Part shown: one piece after another, positions 16,901 to 25,133 of the stretch | Numbering within the stretch: position 1 is the stretch's first letter | How the letters are laid out: each line of letters starts with the position of its first letter | Origin: UBA5239 sp031548025 | GTDB lineage: Bacteria; Verrucomicrobiota; Lentisphaeria; Victivallales; Victivallaceae | Reading direction: 5' to 3' | Assembly: GCA_031548025.1 (NCBI GenBank) | Contig: JAVBRM010000114.1 | Span: 33,774-97,773 of the forward strand | DNA: 64,000 bases | Notes under the pieces: model-generated | What the model saw: only the letters and a program-made list of their open reading frames with translations | What the model was told of the DNA's origin: nothing | The model's database searches: none | Program-made: the position numbers and the translations under genes

Positions 16901-17301
16901 GGATTTGCCTTGATGTTGAATTCAGTATCCCAGATACCGGCGCGGTCCCAGCGGACCGGCTGCGGAAATTGAAAAATCTCTCCGCTTGCGTCAATCAGCC
17001 GCAGGTTGAGCTGACGAACCGGACACGATTCGGCGGTAGCGGTACGTATCGTGAAGCGCATAGAGGAAAATTCGGGCAGCGCTAATGGCTGTTTCAGGTG
17101 ATATTGCATCCAGGGAAAAAGTGTTTCATTCCAGTTCAGACGCAGGGCCGATTGAATATAGGCGGCATTCTGGCCGTGTTTGCCTGCATCTTTATGCAAC
17201 CGGAATTCCGGAGTTTCCCGGCTGAAATCGATACCGGATTGCGCTGCCGCAGCAGAAAAAATACTACCTGTTATCATCGCCAATAAGAATTTGAATTTCA
17301 C
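13909..17301 (-). CDS. Large secreted GH-A-type glycoside hydrolase with CBM9-like tail
   Basis: 1130 residues with signal peptide MKFKFLLAMITGSIFSAAAA. The first ~440 residues look like two beta-sandwich sugar-binding domains (repeated 'RFTIRTATAES', 'LGGFAFQTAP' type segments). Residues about 460-800 form a clan GH-A-like barrel. MNEPDI supplies the probable acid/base E562, and WYANETAL supplies the probable nucleophile E663, as in GH39/GH5-like enzymes. The C-terminal ~150 residues (LTATDNTLKIRVEVVDDKHHQ...GDSVQLTLK) are CBM9/DOMON-like. Substrate unknown; the neighbouring heparinase-like lyase suggests a uronic-acid-bearing glycan. Confidence 0.85.
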   Translation of the reverse strand: MKFKFLLAMITGSIFSAAAAQSGIDFSRETPEFRLHKDAGKHGQNAAYIQSALRLNWNETLFPWMQYHLKQPLALPEFSSMRFTIRTATAESCPVRQLNLRLIDASGEIFQFPQPVRWDRAGIWDTEFNIKANPINAKSSWGGNADKKLDFPVKLLGFSLNFNKGTGAGSVDVNNISYLPSTGQAEETMVDTSLASSLIDFAHPEKLLIRNAEFRVSGNPAMLELDFNGPFHVDPCRYGPMGAASNAVPLPYFQQAVLSLNASVPETSPIREIIAVFIDQNNKLHRIKSAVDWNRAGDHRAEFQLQAEKTLPQPLRLGGFAFQTAPNQTGKLSLKSVTLNGRMPIRESISMELDTGSSIHVMTSAESAAVIRLTNRFAMPVEFNAAISVSDYRNEAISWRFEEKFSFQPGEVKRIKLPQMPRFGVWYVNCALTAQGSGEQTSLKRSFAWLQPAGATPEIKQPQGFILGINSHPERHPHDLDREADAIALAGGKLVRFVIPRDLNLLDRIVEVFSARGINFDLIFSYRPLKDGKPDYEATRAYFRELFTRYRGKVRYWELMNEPDIHKVPPTAADYVELAKLARKELSQADPDALLLSAGFCAFDYPGRGQFQRDVMVACRDIFDVHCFHGHAPFTSFREVTMDKLLMPLRAKYNLTLPWYANETALTSAGRSDKEQADTLFKKLIYTWSLGSIGYNWYNLRSKGDNPYSNEHHYGMFTLDFYPKAVYAAFNNAARLYAGKEFVRRLPLPNNFLAFEFKGKDELIFCAWSENFSEGTQMIKSNAKAAFLVDLMGNRRPVELNDGIAVLPLGVEPVSLLLAGATQAELLSSPVNVQDIPIILPGEKTQLKLMLRNPARKSGKLALKILTPPILEIIPSEAIFELQPGEQKEWSPVIEATPCDSKTAIIMLEYSWNGDTPTRISQEVPLALPLHPAFPDKPLYTLDDKKYLVSLYELDPVNLHMQWQGPKDLSAAVWLTATDNTLKIRVEVVDDKHHQSFEGRDLFKGDSVQLTLKSANMTFPCELDFARGNDGIDRKLIRYTPPGLEIDRETATREIHFTSERKADWTIYRIEIPFAPFGITADSLRKDGLRFNLLVNDNDGEGRKGWMQVAPGIGRGIHYPEHPLFVLKGK

Positions 17302-17313
17302 GAAAAACCTCGT

Positions 17314-18021
17314 TCAAAGTGATTTTTGTTGGTTGTTGATGGTGATGACGTATTTAACCTGGGTTGCCGACTCCTTCAGCTCTTGGCCGGACAGCCCCTG
17401 AACATGACCGTCGAAAAAAAGCACATTCGGCCGCTCGAAATGAGTTGCAAATAAGTAATAATTTCTGACGGAACTGTTGGAATTCGGGGTAAAATTCCAG
17501 TATTGATTGTGGGTGGTGTCAAGACTGCGGGCATCGCCCATCAGCAGGGTTTGCGCCGGGCGCCGCACTTTGCGGAGATCGTAAACTACATTTGAAGTGG
17601 CAGTATTGATGTTGAGGCAGAAATCGCCGGTGGTATCTTTCTTGACAGCGTAATCCTTGTCGCCGAAGGCCGTGTAAATGCCGTAACTGTCGAAGGGTAA
17701 TTGAGTGTTCGGGAGTGCCGGATTTTCCGGATGCTTGGGACATGAGGTGATTGTCAGAGGCAGCAGTTTCTGGCCCCCTTTGGTGGTGGCGCCGCAATAA
17801 ACCTGTTTCCATGGGCCGCCGTTTATGTCTCGGACAATCAGATTATTGTAGTCATCCGCGTATATCAGCATGGCGGTACCGATCTGTTTGAGGTTGGAGA
17901 TGCATTTGATGGATTTTCCTCTTTCCCGGGCCTGATTCAATGCCGGCAACAGCATGGCTGCCAGTATTGCGATGATGGCGATCACAACGAGCAATTCAAT
18001 GAGTGTGAATTTTCTTGTCAT
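17314..18021 (-). CDS. Type II secretion pseudopilin-like protein
   Basis: 235 residues beginning MTRKFTLIELLVVIAIIAIL, with LLPALNQARERGKS and NLKQIGTAMLIYADDYNN. Near the C-terminus THFERPNVLFFDGHV gives the H-X9-DG motif. It sits between the DUF5696 gene (18 bases upstream) and the large glycosidase (12 bases downstream), so it is co-expressed with both. Confidence 0.94.
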   Translation of the reverse strand: MTRKFTLIELLVVIAIIAILAAMLLPALNQARERGKSIKCISNLKQIGTAMLIYADDYNNLIVRDINGGPWKQVYCGATTKGGQKLLPLTITSCPKHPENPALPNTQLPFDSYGIYTAFGDKDYAVKKDTTGDFCLNINTATSNVVYDLRKVRRPAQTLLMGDARSLDTTHNQYWNFTPNSNSSVRNYYLFATHFERPNVLFFDGHVQGLSGQELKESATQVKYVITINNQQKSL

Positions 18022-18039
18022 CTTTTCCTCCTGTTTGGG

Positions 18040-19947
18040 CTAAAAAGTAAGCGCGCATTCGGCTTCTTTAATATGATGGCACATTTTTTTGTTTGAATAA
18101 ATATATCCCCGGGCAGGAACAATTTCACCGTCCGGAGCCGTCAATTCTTTGTTTCCGGTATTGGCGTACAGGCTCATGCCGTTGGAATAGACGGTTTCGG
18201 TCAAGCCGTTTTCGTGGCGGATAAAATCCTCCATGAATGCTTGTTGAGTCGGAGCCAGTTTCATGACGTCCTCACTCATTCTCTTGAATATGGCGGCGTC
18301 TTTGGCCAATTTCTCCGGACTTTCGAACGTCAGGTCCAGGCTCCATCCCGCCGCGGAACTCCATGTGGGATTGAAGATATGGTGATAATACAGGATCGGC
18401 AATCCGCCCCACGCCAGGTTTTCGATATATTCGCGGCTGCCGGGATATGTATTGATGAACAACCGGCAGTTGTTGTAAAGGATGATCCCGTGATAGACCA
18501 TCTGGAAAAACGGTATATGTTCATCGCAGAATTCTTCGGCCGGTTTGTCCAGGTTATAGATCATATACGTGCGATCCAACTCCGGCAGCGCCCAGTCACG
18601 CCCTCCCTCCGACATGGAAAGCCCAAATGTATCGTGTTGCAGTTTCAATATCTGCTTGTAGTATTCGCTGTTATCCCGATGATCGATCCGGTGTTGAGGA
18701 TGCGAACAGGAACGCATCGGAATGATCGAAACCACATCGACGAAATACGGCCCGCGCAACCCCGGAAGCCGTCTGGAGACTTCAGGCAAATTATTTTTGG
18801 CATATTCGACTGCTTTTTGCGGGCATACCCGGTAGGCCTGGCCGCCGCCGAGCTTGCCGCCGCCGATCATAGGGCCGCCGTATTCGCCGAAACTATGGCA
18901 GGCGTCATCGAGGTTGAAATTCCGTGCCAGCGTGTAACCGTCGTAATAATTGTCATGCAGAGAAATACGGTATCCCAGCTCATTGATGCGATCGATCAAG
19001 CCGCGCAACGCGTCTTCACTGCCGCAACCGTCGGCAGTTGGGAAAAGCTGCGGGAATGCGCCGTCATGGCCGCCATGGTTCCAGCCGACCAGACAGAATT
19101 CCGCCGGACCGAGGCCTTGCTTGCGGAATTCCTCAGCGATTGTTTTTACATTGTCATAGGTCAGAAAAACCCGCGGTTTCGGTTCGTTTTCCGGACGCTG
19201 TTCCAGAATTTGAACCGGCAGCGGTTTCACCGCCATGCGGCACCGCACGGTCAAGGATTTCGTCGAATATTCGAGATCCGGCTCATCTTTTATTCGCTCG
19301 GCGATTGATTTCAGCTTGCGAATATCCAGATTATATTGACGGTACCACTTGGCGGCTTCCTTCCAGTTGCCGGGAAACTCGGTAAACAAGACAGTCATGT
19401 CTTCGTCGAGGGCTGGTTCAGCCCAGGTTTCCCGGATATTGAACACTGGATCAAGCGAATAGATTTTTTGTTTTCCCCAGGCGGTACGCAACCGCAAATC
19501 CGCGTCGAGCTTGCCGCCTTCGATCAAGCCGATACGGCAATGGTCATTGCGGAAAAAACCGAAAAGCGGCATATTCCCCCAGGCAACTTGCCAGGAACGC
19601 TCATTGAAAATTCCGAGGATATATTCGTTTGGCTTATGCCCCGCTGTACGGGTCAGGTAGCCGCTTGCCCATGGGATGAAAAATTCTCCGCCGTCGCCCT
19701 CCTCTCCAAGAAAATCCGGATTGCAGAATGCGATTGAGGCAAATTTATTTTCGCCATTTTCCCTGAGGGATATTGCCGGAACTACCAGTTGTGTTCCATA
19801 AGACGTTTGCTCGAAACGATACGAAAATTCGAGTCCGAGTTCGCTATCCGACCAATCACCGGCTTCGCTGAATTTCAGCTTGCCACTTTCGACGCGGCCT
19901 TTCGAGTGATCCGATTTGAGGTAACTGATTTCAAAAAAACATGTCAT
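18040..19947 (-). CDS. DUF5696 family protein, GH101-like putative glycosidase
   Basis: 635 residues. The N-terminal ~200 residues are beta-rich (GTQLVVPAISLRENGENKFASIAFCNPDF). They are followed by a barrel-like region (FLTYDNVKTIAEEFRKQGLGPAEFCLVGWNHGGHDGAFPQ, ISLHDNYYDGY, GPYFVDVVSI, GLSMSEGGRDWALPELD) typical of DUF5696 proteins distantly related to endo-alpha-N-acetylgalactosaminidases. The aspartates in YFVDVVS and the glutamate in SMSEGGRDW are candidate catalytic residues by position only. No signal peptide is visible, unlike the other enzymes of the operon, so it may act in the cytoplasm. Preceded by the 4Fe-4S gene at a 12-base gap. Confidence 0.75.
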   Translation of the reverse strand: MTCFFEISYLKSDHSKGRVESGKLKFSEAGDWSDSELGLEFSYRFEQTSYGTQLVVPAISLRENGENKFASIAFCNPDFLGEEGDGGEFFIPWASGYLTRTAGHKPNEYILGIFNERSWQVAWGNMPLFGFFRNDHCRIGLIEGGKLDADLRLRTAWGKQKIYSLDPVFNIRETWAEPALDEDMTVLFTEFPGNWKEAAKWYRQYNLDIRKLKSIAERIKDEPDLEYSTKSLTVRCRMAVKPLPVQILEQRPENEPKPRVFLTYDNVKTIAEEFRKQGLGPAEFCLVGWNHGGHDGAFPQLFPTADGCGSEDALRGLIDRINELGYRISLHDNYYDGYTLARNFNLDDACHSFGEYGGPMIGGGKLGGGQAYRVCPQKAVEYAKNNLPEVSRRLPGLRGPYFVDVVSIIPMRSCSHPQHRIDHRDNSEYYKQILKLQHDTFGLSMSEGGRDWALPELDRTYMIYNLDKPAEEFCDEHIPFFQMVYHGIILYNNCRLFINTYPGSREYIENLAWGGLPILYYHHIFNPTWSSAAGWSLDLTFESPEKLAKDAAIFKRMSEDVMKLAPTQQAFMEDFIRHENGLTETVYSNGMSLYANTGNKELTAPDGEIVPARGYIYSNKKMCHHIKEAECALTF

Positions 19948-19959
19948 TGTTTAACTCCC

Positions 19960-21015
19960 TTAGTCGATCATGGGGTTTTCCGCTTTTTTTTGCGCGGTAC
20001 CGTAATTGTCTTCTTCCGAATACTTGATATAAGCGTCATAATCCTCGATCATATCTTTTGAAACATAATTCTGAACAATATCTTCCGTCAAGGGATATTT
20101 TTTGCTGTGATCGATGTCTTCCCAAGGCGGCCGGGTACGGAATTTATTGTGGAATTTATTTTTCAAGCGACCCCGTTCTTCCAGATGGATCATACAGGCG
20201 CGAATACAACCATAGGCTCCTTCCACCGCGCGGCCATAGCCGTATTGACGCGGATAATCGCCGTTGAACGGATTGCGTTGAAGGTCGCAGCCCCCCTGAA
20301 TGCCCTTTTCGCAGGCCATTTCATTCAGTTTGCCCCATTCGATCTCATGCCCCGCCACCGTGATCTTGACTGATTCCTTCTGACTGATCGCCTTACCGGA
20401 ACAATGCCGGACACAGAGCTTGCAACCATCGCAGATTTTGCCCTCGAAAATCGGGTCCGGCTCAAGTTCCGCATCCGTCAGCAGGATCACAAAACGCTGA
20501 CGCGGCCCGAATTCGGGGGTCAGGAACACTTTGCTCCAGCCGATTTCGCCAAGCCCGGCCATGTATGCGGCCAGCCGGAAATGCACCAGTACATCCGGAT
20601 ACGGATTGCCTTCGCGTACCGGACGACTCCAGCCCTCGCGGAATTTGCCGGTAACGGTATTGATTGCTTCGCCGCCGTTGGCATTCAGCATGGGAACGGT
20701 TTCGTAGCCATGGTTTTCCAGGTAGCGGGTCAGATTCCACAGGACCATCGGCCCGTAAACCTGATTCAGGGCGGCATAACCCATCGAAGGGTAGATACTG
20801 AACAGCGTACCTTCCTCAATACCGCGCAAAGTGCCGCGTGCAATGCGAAACCCCAACACGATCATGGATTTCGCGCCCGGGAAAATATAGCGGGCGTCGT
20901 TTTGTTTCGGAGCACCTTCAAAGCGCGACATCGTGGAAATTCCGACCAGGTCCGCCCCCAGTTCTTTTACTTTCTTTTTTACTTCCGCCGCGGTGATTTC
21001 TTTTTTCTCAAACAT
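19960..21015 (-). CDS. 4Fe-4S oxidoreductase related to epoxyqueuosine reductase QueG
   Basis: 351 residues. The N-terminal ~180 residues match the QueG/reductive-dehalogenase-like cobalamin-binding fold (ADLVGISTMSRFEG, SMIVLGFRIARGTL, LAAYMAGLGEIGWSKVFLTPEFGPRQRF). A ferredoxin cluster site follows at C195-x2-C198-x2-C201-x3-C205. The second cluster of QueG is altered: cysteines occur in CEKGIQGGCDLQ and GCIRACM, not in the canonical CDxCQxxCPWN. I therefore do not call it queG. It is the first gene of the five-gene polysaccharide operon, 278 bases from the divergent LacI gene. Confidence 0.75.
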   Translation of the reverse strand: MFEKKEITAAEVKKKVKELGADLVGISTMSRFEGAPKQNDARYIFPGAKSMIVLGFRIARGTLRGIEEGTLFSIYPSMGYAALNQVYGPMVLWNLTRYLENHGYETVPMLNANGGEAINTVTGKFREGWSRPVREGNPYPDVLVHFRLAAYMAGLGEIGWSKVFLTPEFGPRQRFVILLTDAELEPDPIFEGKICDGCKLCVRHCSGKAISQKESVKITVAGHEIEWGKLNEMACEKGIQGGCDLQRNPFNGDYPRQYGYGRAVEGAYGCIRACMIHLEERGRLKNKFHNKFRTRPPWEDIDHSKKYPLTEDIVQNYVSKDMIEDYDAYIKYSEEDNYGTAQKKAENPMID

Positions 21016-21136
21016 TTTATTGCCTCATAGAGTATTAACTGTCAGCGGTGACAATAAATATTATACAAGATTTTTTTTATTAATCAAGAGAGGTTTTTAT
21101 TTTTCTTGTAAATATTCCAATTGAGCTGTATACTAA

Positions 21137-21249
21137 GACGAGGTCGCCAAAAGACTGAAATGACGAAAAGGACGCAAAAGACAGTTGAGTTTCGATCTGA
21201 AGTTGTCCTTTATTGTCTTTTCTGTCTTTTGAGTTTTGGCGGGGTCGTC
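21137..21249. repeat. Imperfect inverted repeat of AAAAGAC words
   Basis: The ends GACGA...CGCCAAAA (from 21137) and TTTTGGCGGGGTCGTC (to 21249) are reverse-complementary. The interior carries tandem AAAAGAC/AAAGGAC words on each side. Read on the minus strand it codes for KDRKDNKG-like repeats. It lies between the LacI promoter and the operon start and resembles in design the element at tilS. Confidence 0.7.
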
Positions 21250-21293
21250 TACTAAAAGACATCGATGAGTTTTTCTAATCAATTTTTCAGGCT

Positions 21294-22304
21294 ATGGTTA
21301 CTATAAAAGATATCGCACTTCAGGCCGGAGTTTCCGAAAGGATGGTGGCAAGAGCCATTTCCGGGACTACCCAGGGCAAGCGCCGGGATGCCCGGGAACG
21401 GGCCGAACGCATATGGAAAGTAGCGAACGAATTGGGATACTGCCCTTCGGAAATCGCTGTCGCCCTGACGCGCGGTTCGACGAAAACAATTGGACTGCTT
21501 CTGCCGAACTTGACGGATATGTTTTACGCCGCGGCTTCTGAAATCGCCATGGATGAGGCCGCTAAATACGGATATTCCATCATCATTCGGCTAACCCGTT
21601 TCAGGCCGGAAATTGCCCGGGAAGGTATTGAACGCTTTCGCTCAAGTCGGGTTGCCGGAATACTTTATGGAGACGATGGTGTGAGTTTGGAGCCGAAATT
21701 GATAACCTTGCTGACCAAACAGAAGTTTCCGATTCTTACTTTCGGGCACCCCAATTCATGCAATCTTCCCTCGGTGGCCCCCGACCACATGGTTTCCATT
21801 CAGCGAGCGGTCAAGATGCTTGCGGATAAAGGTCACGCTTCCGTCGCATTGGCTTCGTTTGGAAAAAAACATATTGGAAATAAGGTCGACTCACAGAGCT
21901 TCTTGGCAGCCTGCTCCGCATGCAAAGTCAAGGGCGAAGTCTTGCTCATGGAACACATGAATCAATATGCCGAACTGGCGGCGGAACACCGGAATGCTCT
22001 GCTGATCAACGGCAAATATGCGACCCGGGTGTTTCTGGACAGCATTTCAAAAGACCCGGGTTATCAGCCGGATCTGGTCGGATTTTACAATGAATGGACC
22101 TGGGCTCAAGCTTCCGCGTCAAAACTGGCAGGAGTGATCATGGACGATGCCGAGTTCTCTGTCAGAATGGCGGTAAAAACAATTGTCAAACAGATGGCGG
22201 ATTATAAGCATGATGCTATAGCAGTCCAGTCCAAGTTTTACCCCAAAGAGAAATTCTCGGAAATTCATGTCCTCGATCTTGCGAACCAGTATCTTTTTCC
22301 GTAA
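21294..22304 (+). CDS. LacI-family transcriptional regulator
   Basis: 336 residues. The N-terminal HTH is VTIKDIALQAGVSERMVARAI, followed by a hinge-like ANELGYCPSEIAVALTRGSTKTIGLLLPNLTDMFY and the effector-binding domain. The recognition helix is unusual in having RMVARAISG in place of the common TVSRALNG. It is divergent from the five-gene operon 21015-12021, its likely target, and converges with the pectate-lyase-like gene with five bases between stop codons. Confidence 0.92.
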   Translation: MVTIKDIALQAGVSERMVARAISGTTQGKRRDARERAERIWKVANELGYCPSEIAVALTRGSTKTIGLLLPNLTDMFYAAASEIAMDEAAKYGYSIIIRLTRFRPEIAREGIERFRSSRVAGILYGDDGVSLEPKLITLLTKQKFPILTFGHPNSCNLPSVAPDHMVSIQRAVKMLADKGHASVALASFGKKHIGNKVDSQSFLAACSACKVKGEVLLMEHMNQYAELAAEHRNALLINGKYATRVFLDSISKDPGYQPDLVGFYNEWTWAQASASKLAGVIMDDAEFSVRMAVKTIVKQMADYKHDAIAVQSKFYPKEKFSEIHVLDLANQYLFP

Positions 22305-22309
22305 AACCT

Positions 22310-23467
22310 TCAGTTCAATTCCAGTTCGGTGAACGGCATGTCCAATGTCAGGATATCTTTTTTGTCGTTGAGCTTGCCCGACAATACCGTATGCTCTTTA
22401 TCCTTGGCTTGAATCTGCAATTGATTGACATTGGTCGCCAGGAAGGTCGGCTTGGCGTCGCCGGTTTCCAACGAGCGGTCCCGATGGAAATTGGTGATGC
22501 GGAAGTTTTTCAGGTTGCTTTCACAGCAGAACAGGGCTTTGGCGCTGGTGGCGGTGGAGTGAACCGTCAGGTTGTCGATCAGGATATCTTCGACGATGCC
22601 GACGCCGTCGGGACAATCGGCGTCTTTGAACAACGGAGTCCGGCAGTACCGCGCGGCGTCGAGGTTGATGGCAAAGCAGCGGCAGCCCGCCCGGAGATTC
22701 TCGATCCGGATATTGCGGATTGGCGAAGTGACGCTCAGCATTCGAATAGCGGTATGGCAGTCTTCGGCGTAAGCGTTTCTGACCGTGATGTTTTCGATGG
22801 GGCCGCAGACCAGATCGAGGTTTTCCAGCCGCACCACCGAATCGTCGGCATTGAACGCCAGCAAATCGTCGTTGGTCTGACCTTTGGACAGGGCCCGGAT
22901 GTTTTCCACCAGACCATTCCTGACAAAACCGCCGAAGTGCAGTCCATCCTGGTTAAAGGCCGGACGTTCGCTCAGAAAACCGATGTCGCGGATGACGAAG
23001 TCTTCCAGTTTGCACATCCGGATATTGTAGATCACCGAATTTGCGATAACCATCTTTTCCAGTCTTAAACGCTTGACGTTGAAAAAATTGAGGACGGTGC
23101 CGGAATATGCGTTGACGTCGAAGAGATCGTCGGCTTTGGTATTGAATTTGCCGGTGTTGTTACCGTCCCAGATGCCGCCGGTAATGGTGATGTCTTCGTT
23201 GCCGTTTACATGGTCGGAGTTGGTCAACAGGAAGTCGCCGCGTTTTTTCGGAGTGTCGCCGCACATGAAAAGACAAGCGTCCGGGGCGGCATCGACATGT
23301 ACGCCGGAGGGGACCAGCAAGGTCCGGGTGACCCGGTAGCGCCCCGCTGGAATAACTACCTGGGAACTGCCGCTGGACAAGGCTTTCTGAATGCTTGCAC
23401 TGTCGTCGGCCGCGCCATCGCCGACGGCGCCGAAATTTTTGATATTGACGATGTTTTCTGATAACAT
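22310..23467 (-). CDS. Pectate-lyase-superfamily / GH28-like beta-helix protein
   Basis: 385 residues starting MLSENIVNIKNFGAVGDGAADDSASIQKAL, preceded by GGAGAC. The N-terminal 'NFGAVGDGxxDDSxxIQ' is the signature of the pectate lyase 3 / polygalacturonase superfamily. The rest is a right-handed beta-helix (ITITGGIWDGN, NQDGLHFGGFVRNGLVENI, DDLLAFNADDSV). No signal peptide is seen, so a cytoplasmic role on imported oligosaccharide is possible. A longer upstream reading would overlap mraZ and is rejected. Divergent from mraZ. Confidence 0.88.
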   Translation of the reverse strand: MLSENIVNIKNFGAVGDGAADDSASIQKALSSGSSQVVIPAGRYRVTRTLLVPSGVHVDAAPDACLFMCGDTPKKRGDFLLTNSDHVNGNEDITITGGIWDGNNTGKFNTKADDLFDVNAYSGTVLNFFNVKRLRLEKMVIANSVIYNIRMCKLEDFVIRDIGFLSERPAFNQDGLHFGGFVRNGLVENIRALSKGQTNDDLLAFNADDSVVRLENLDLVCGPIENITVRNAYAEDCHTAIRMLSVTSPIRNIRIENLRAGCRCFAINLDAARYCRTPLFKDADCPDGVGIVEDILIDNLTVHSTATSAKALFCCESNLKNFRITNFHRDRSLETGDAKPTFLATNVNQLQIQAKDKEHTVLSGKLNDKKDILTLDMPFTELELN

Positions 23468-23559
23468 TTTTCTGTCTCCATGTTTTGACGGTAGTTTATC
23501 ATTGATCGTTTTAAAAGCAAGCGGCATCGGAAAAATTATTGAATTTTGCGGTTTTTGGC

Positions 23560-23620
23560 TTGCAAAAGGTGGATTTGGATGTACTATAGGGACATAAAGG
23601 GTTAAAAAGGGGAATTTAGG
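23560..23620 (+). promoter_or_regulatory. dcw promoter with 10-bp phased GGG repeats (putative MraZ box)
   Basis: TTGCAA (23560-23565) and TACTAT (23582-23587) with a 16-base spacer form a plausible sigma-70 promoter. Immediately downstream AGGGA, AGGGT and AGGGG start at 23588, 23598 and 23608, with AGG at 23618: an exact 10-base period. MraZ proteins are known to bind 10-bp-phased G-rich direct repeats at the start of dcw clusters, so this is very probably the autoregulatory site. Confidence 0.7.
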
Positions 23621-23647
23621 CGTCTGAATTCCCGGAGAAGGTTTGAA

Positions 23648-24115
23648 ATGGATGAAGTCTTTTTTTTCGGGACGTATGAGCATTCGCTTGACAACCAGGG
23701 TCGGGTAGCGATACCCAGCGACTGGCGGCGCGGCGAAGGCGAAACCCGTTTCATCCTGTTTCAGGGAACGGAGCATGATTTGCTGCTTTTTCCTTTTGAA
23801 TCCTTTCGTGATTTTTTGGTAAAGGCCCAGAAAGTATCGTTTGCCAATCCGGCGGCGCAACGCGCTTTACAGCAATTCGGTGCGCGCGCGAGGGAGTGCC
23901 GCTGCGACAAGCAGGGGCGGATCCGGCTGGAGAAGATGCATCTCGATGCGGCAAGCATTACCGACCAGGTGACAATGGTCGGCGGCGTGACCCATATCAA
24001 GATGTGCGCTCCGCAAAATTGGTCTTTTGACGAGCCGGACGGTTCGGAAATGGCGAAAATCAACGAAGGCGACGTTCTCGCCCAGCTGATCGAGCATTTG
24101 AACGGCGGCAAGTGA
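23648..24115 (+). CDS. mraZ: Transcriptional regulator MraZ
   Basis: 155 residues, first gene of the dcw cluster. It contains two SpoVT/AbrB-like halves: FFGTYEHSLDNQGRVAIPSDWR at the N-terminus and ARECRCDKQGRIRLEKMHLD in the second half. MraZ forms an octameric ring that binds phased direct repeats upstream of its own gene. A GGAGAAGG precedes the ATG. Nine bases separate it from rsmH. Confidence 0.95.
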   Translation: MDEVFFFGTYEHSLDNQGRVAIPSDWRRGEGETRFILFQGTEHDLLLFPFESFRDFLVKAQKVSFANPAAQRALQQFGARARECRCDKQGRIRLEKMHLDAASITDQVTMVGGVTHIKMCAPQNWSFDEPDGSEMAKINEGDVLAQLIEHLNGGK

Positions 24116-24124
24116 GGTCTTGGT

Positions 24125-25093
24125 ATGAGTGAAATGAAAAACGCATTCGTGGGCGACGGGTTCGGTCATTATCCGGTGATTCACCGGCAAGTGACGGAGT
24201 TCCTGACCTGGCATGAAGGGCCGATGCGCCTGATTGACGGGACCCTCGGGTGCGGTGGTCATAGTTCTTTGATATTGGAAAAGAATCGGCAGGCGGAATT
24301 ATTGGGGATTGACCGTGACGGCGATGCTTTGCTCCGAGCCCGGGGCAGGTTGGCATTTGCCGAAGACCGAATCCGTTTGATGCGAGGAAATTTCAGCGAT
24401 CTGGCAGTACTGGCGGCCGAAATCGGGTGGACTTCGGTGGATGCGGTGTTGCTGGATCTGGGCATTTCCTCCCCGCAAATTGATGATGCGGGGAGGGGAT
24501 TTTCACTTCGGCTGAACGGCCCCCTCGACATGCGAATGGATCAGCGGAACCCGGTATCCGCTTCCCGGTTGTTAAACCGTGAGAGCGAAGAAAGCCTCGG
24601 ACGGATTTTCCGTGATTACGGCGAAGTCCGCCAGTGGCGGCTGCTGGCCCGGCGGGCCGTGGAAAGACGGACCGAAAGGCCGTTTGACACCACCGCCGAT
24701 TTCGCGGAGTTCTGCGATTTGGCGCTGGGCAAGTCCCGGCCGGGCAAACTGCCTTCACCGACGTTGCCGTTTCAGGCACTGCGGATCGCCGTAAACGACG
24801 AGCTGGGTGAGCTGGAACGCGGGCTGGACGCCGCTTATCAGGTTTTGAAGCCTGGCGGCAGGCTGGCGGTGATCAGCTTTCATTCGTTGGAAGACCGGAT
24901 CGTGAAGAACTATTTTCGCGACGGCGAGACGGAATGTATCTGTCCGCCGAAGTGCCCGGTGTGTATTTGCGGCGGCGGACGTGCCGTCTGGAAAGTGTTG
25001 ACGAAAAAACCGGTAACCGCCGATCCGGATGAATTGGCGGAAAACTCCCGCTCCGGCTGTGCCAAGTTGCGGGTGGCGGAAAAAACAAAATAA
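24125..25093 (+). CDS. rsmH: 16S rRNA (cytosine-1402-N4)-methyltransferase
   Basis: 322 residues. The SAM-binding start is LIDGTLGCGGHSSLILE; DAVLLDLGISSPQIDDAGRGFSLRLNGPLDMRMD, LPSPTLPFQALRIAVNDELGELE and FHSLEDRIVKNYF are diagnostic of RsmH. A cysteine-rich segment (ECICPPKCPVCICGGG) near residue 280 is usual in the family. Follows mraZ by nine bases and precedes ftsL by 40. Confidence 0.97.
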   Translation: MSEMKNAFVGDGFGHYPVIHRQVTEFLTWHEGPMRLIDGTLGCGGHSSLILEKNRQAELLGIDRDGDALLRARGRLAFAEDRIRLMRGNFSDLAVLAAEIGWTSVDAVLLDLGISSPQIDDAGRGFSLRLNGPLDMRMDQRNPVSASRLLNRESEESLGRIFRDYGEVRQWRLLARRAVERRTERPFDTTADFAEFCDLALGKSRPGKLPSPTLPFQALRIAVNDELGELERGLDAAYQVLKPGGRLAVISFHSLEDRIVKNYFRDGETECICPPKCPVCICGGGRAVWKVLTKKPVTADPDELAENSRSGCAKLRVAEKTK

Positions 25094-25133
25094 AATAACC
25101 ATTTACACTCACCATTTGGAGGAGGATAAAAAT

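Noticed and set aside
23468..23860. Upstream extension of the pectate-lyase-like gene into mraZ
   Set aside because: The extension is antisense to mraZ, and a well-placed GGAGAC with ATG at 23467 explains the family N-terminus.
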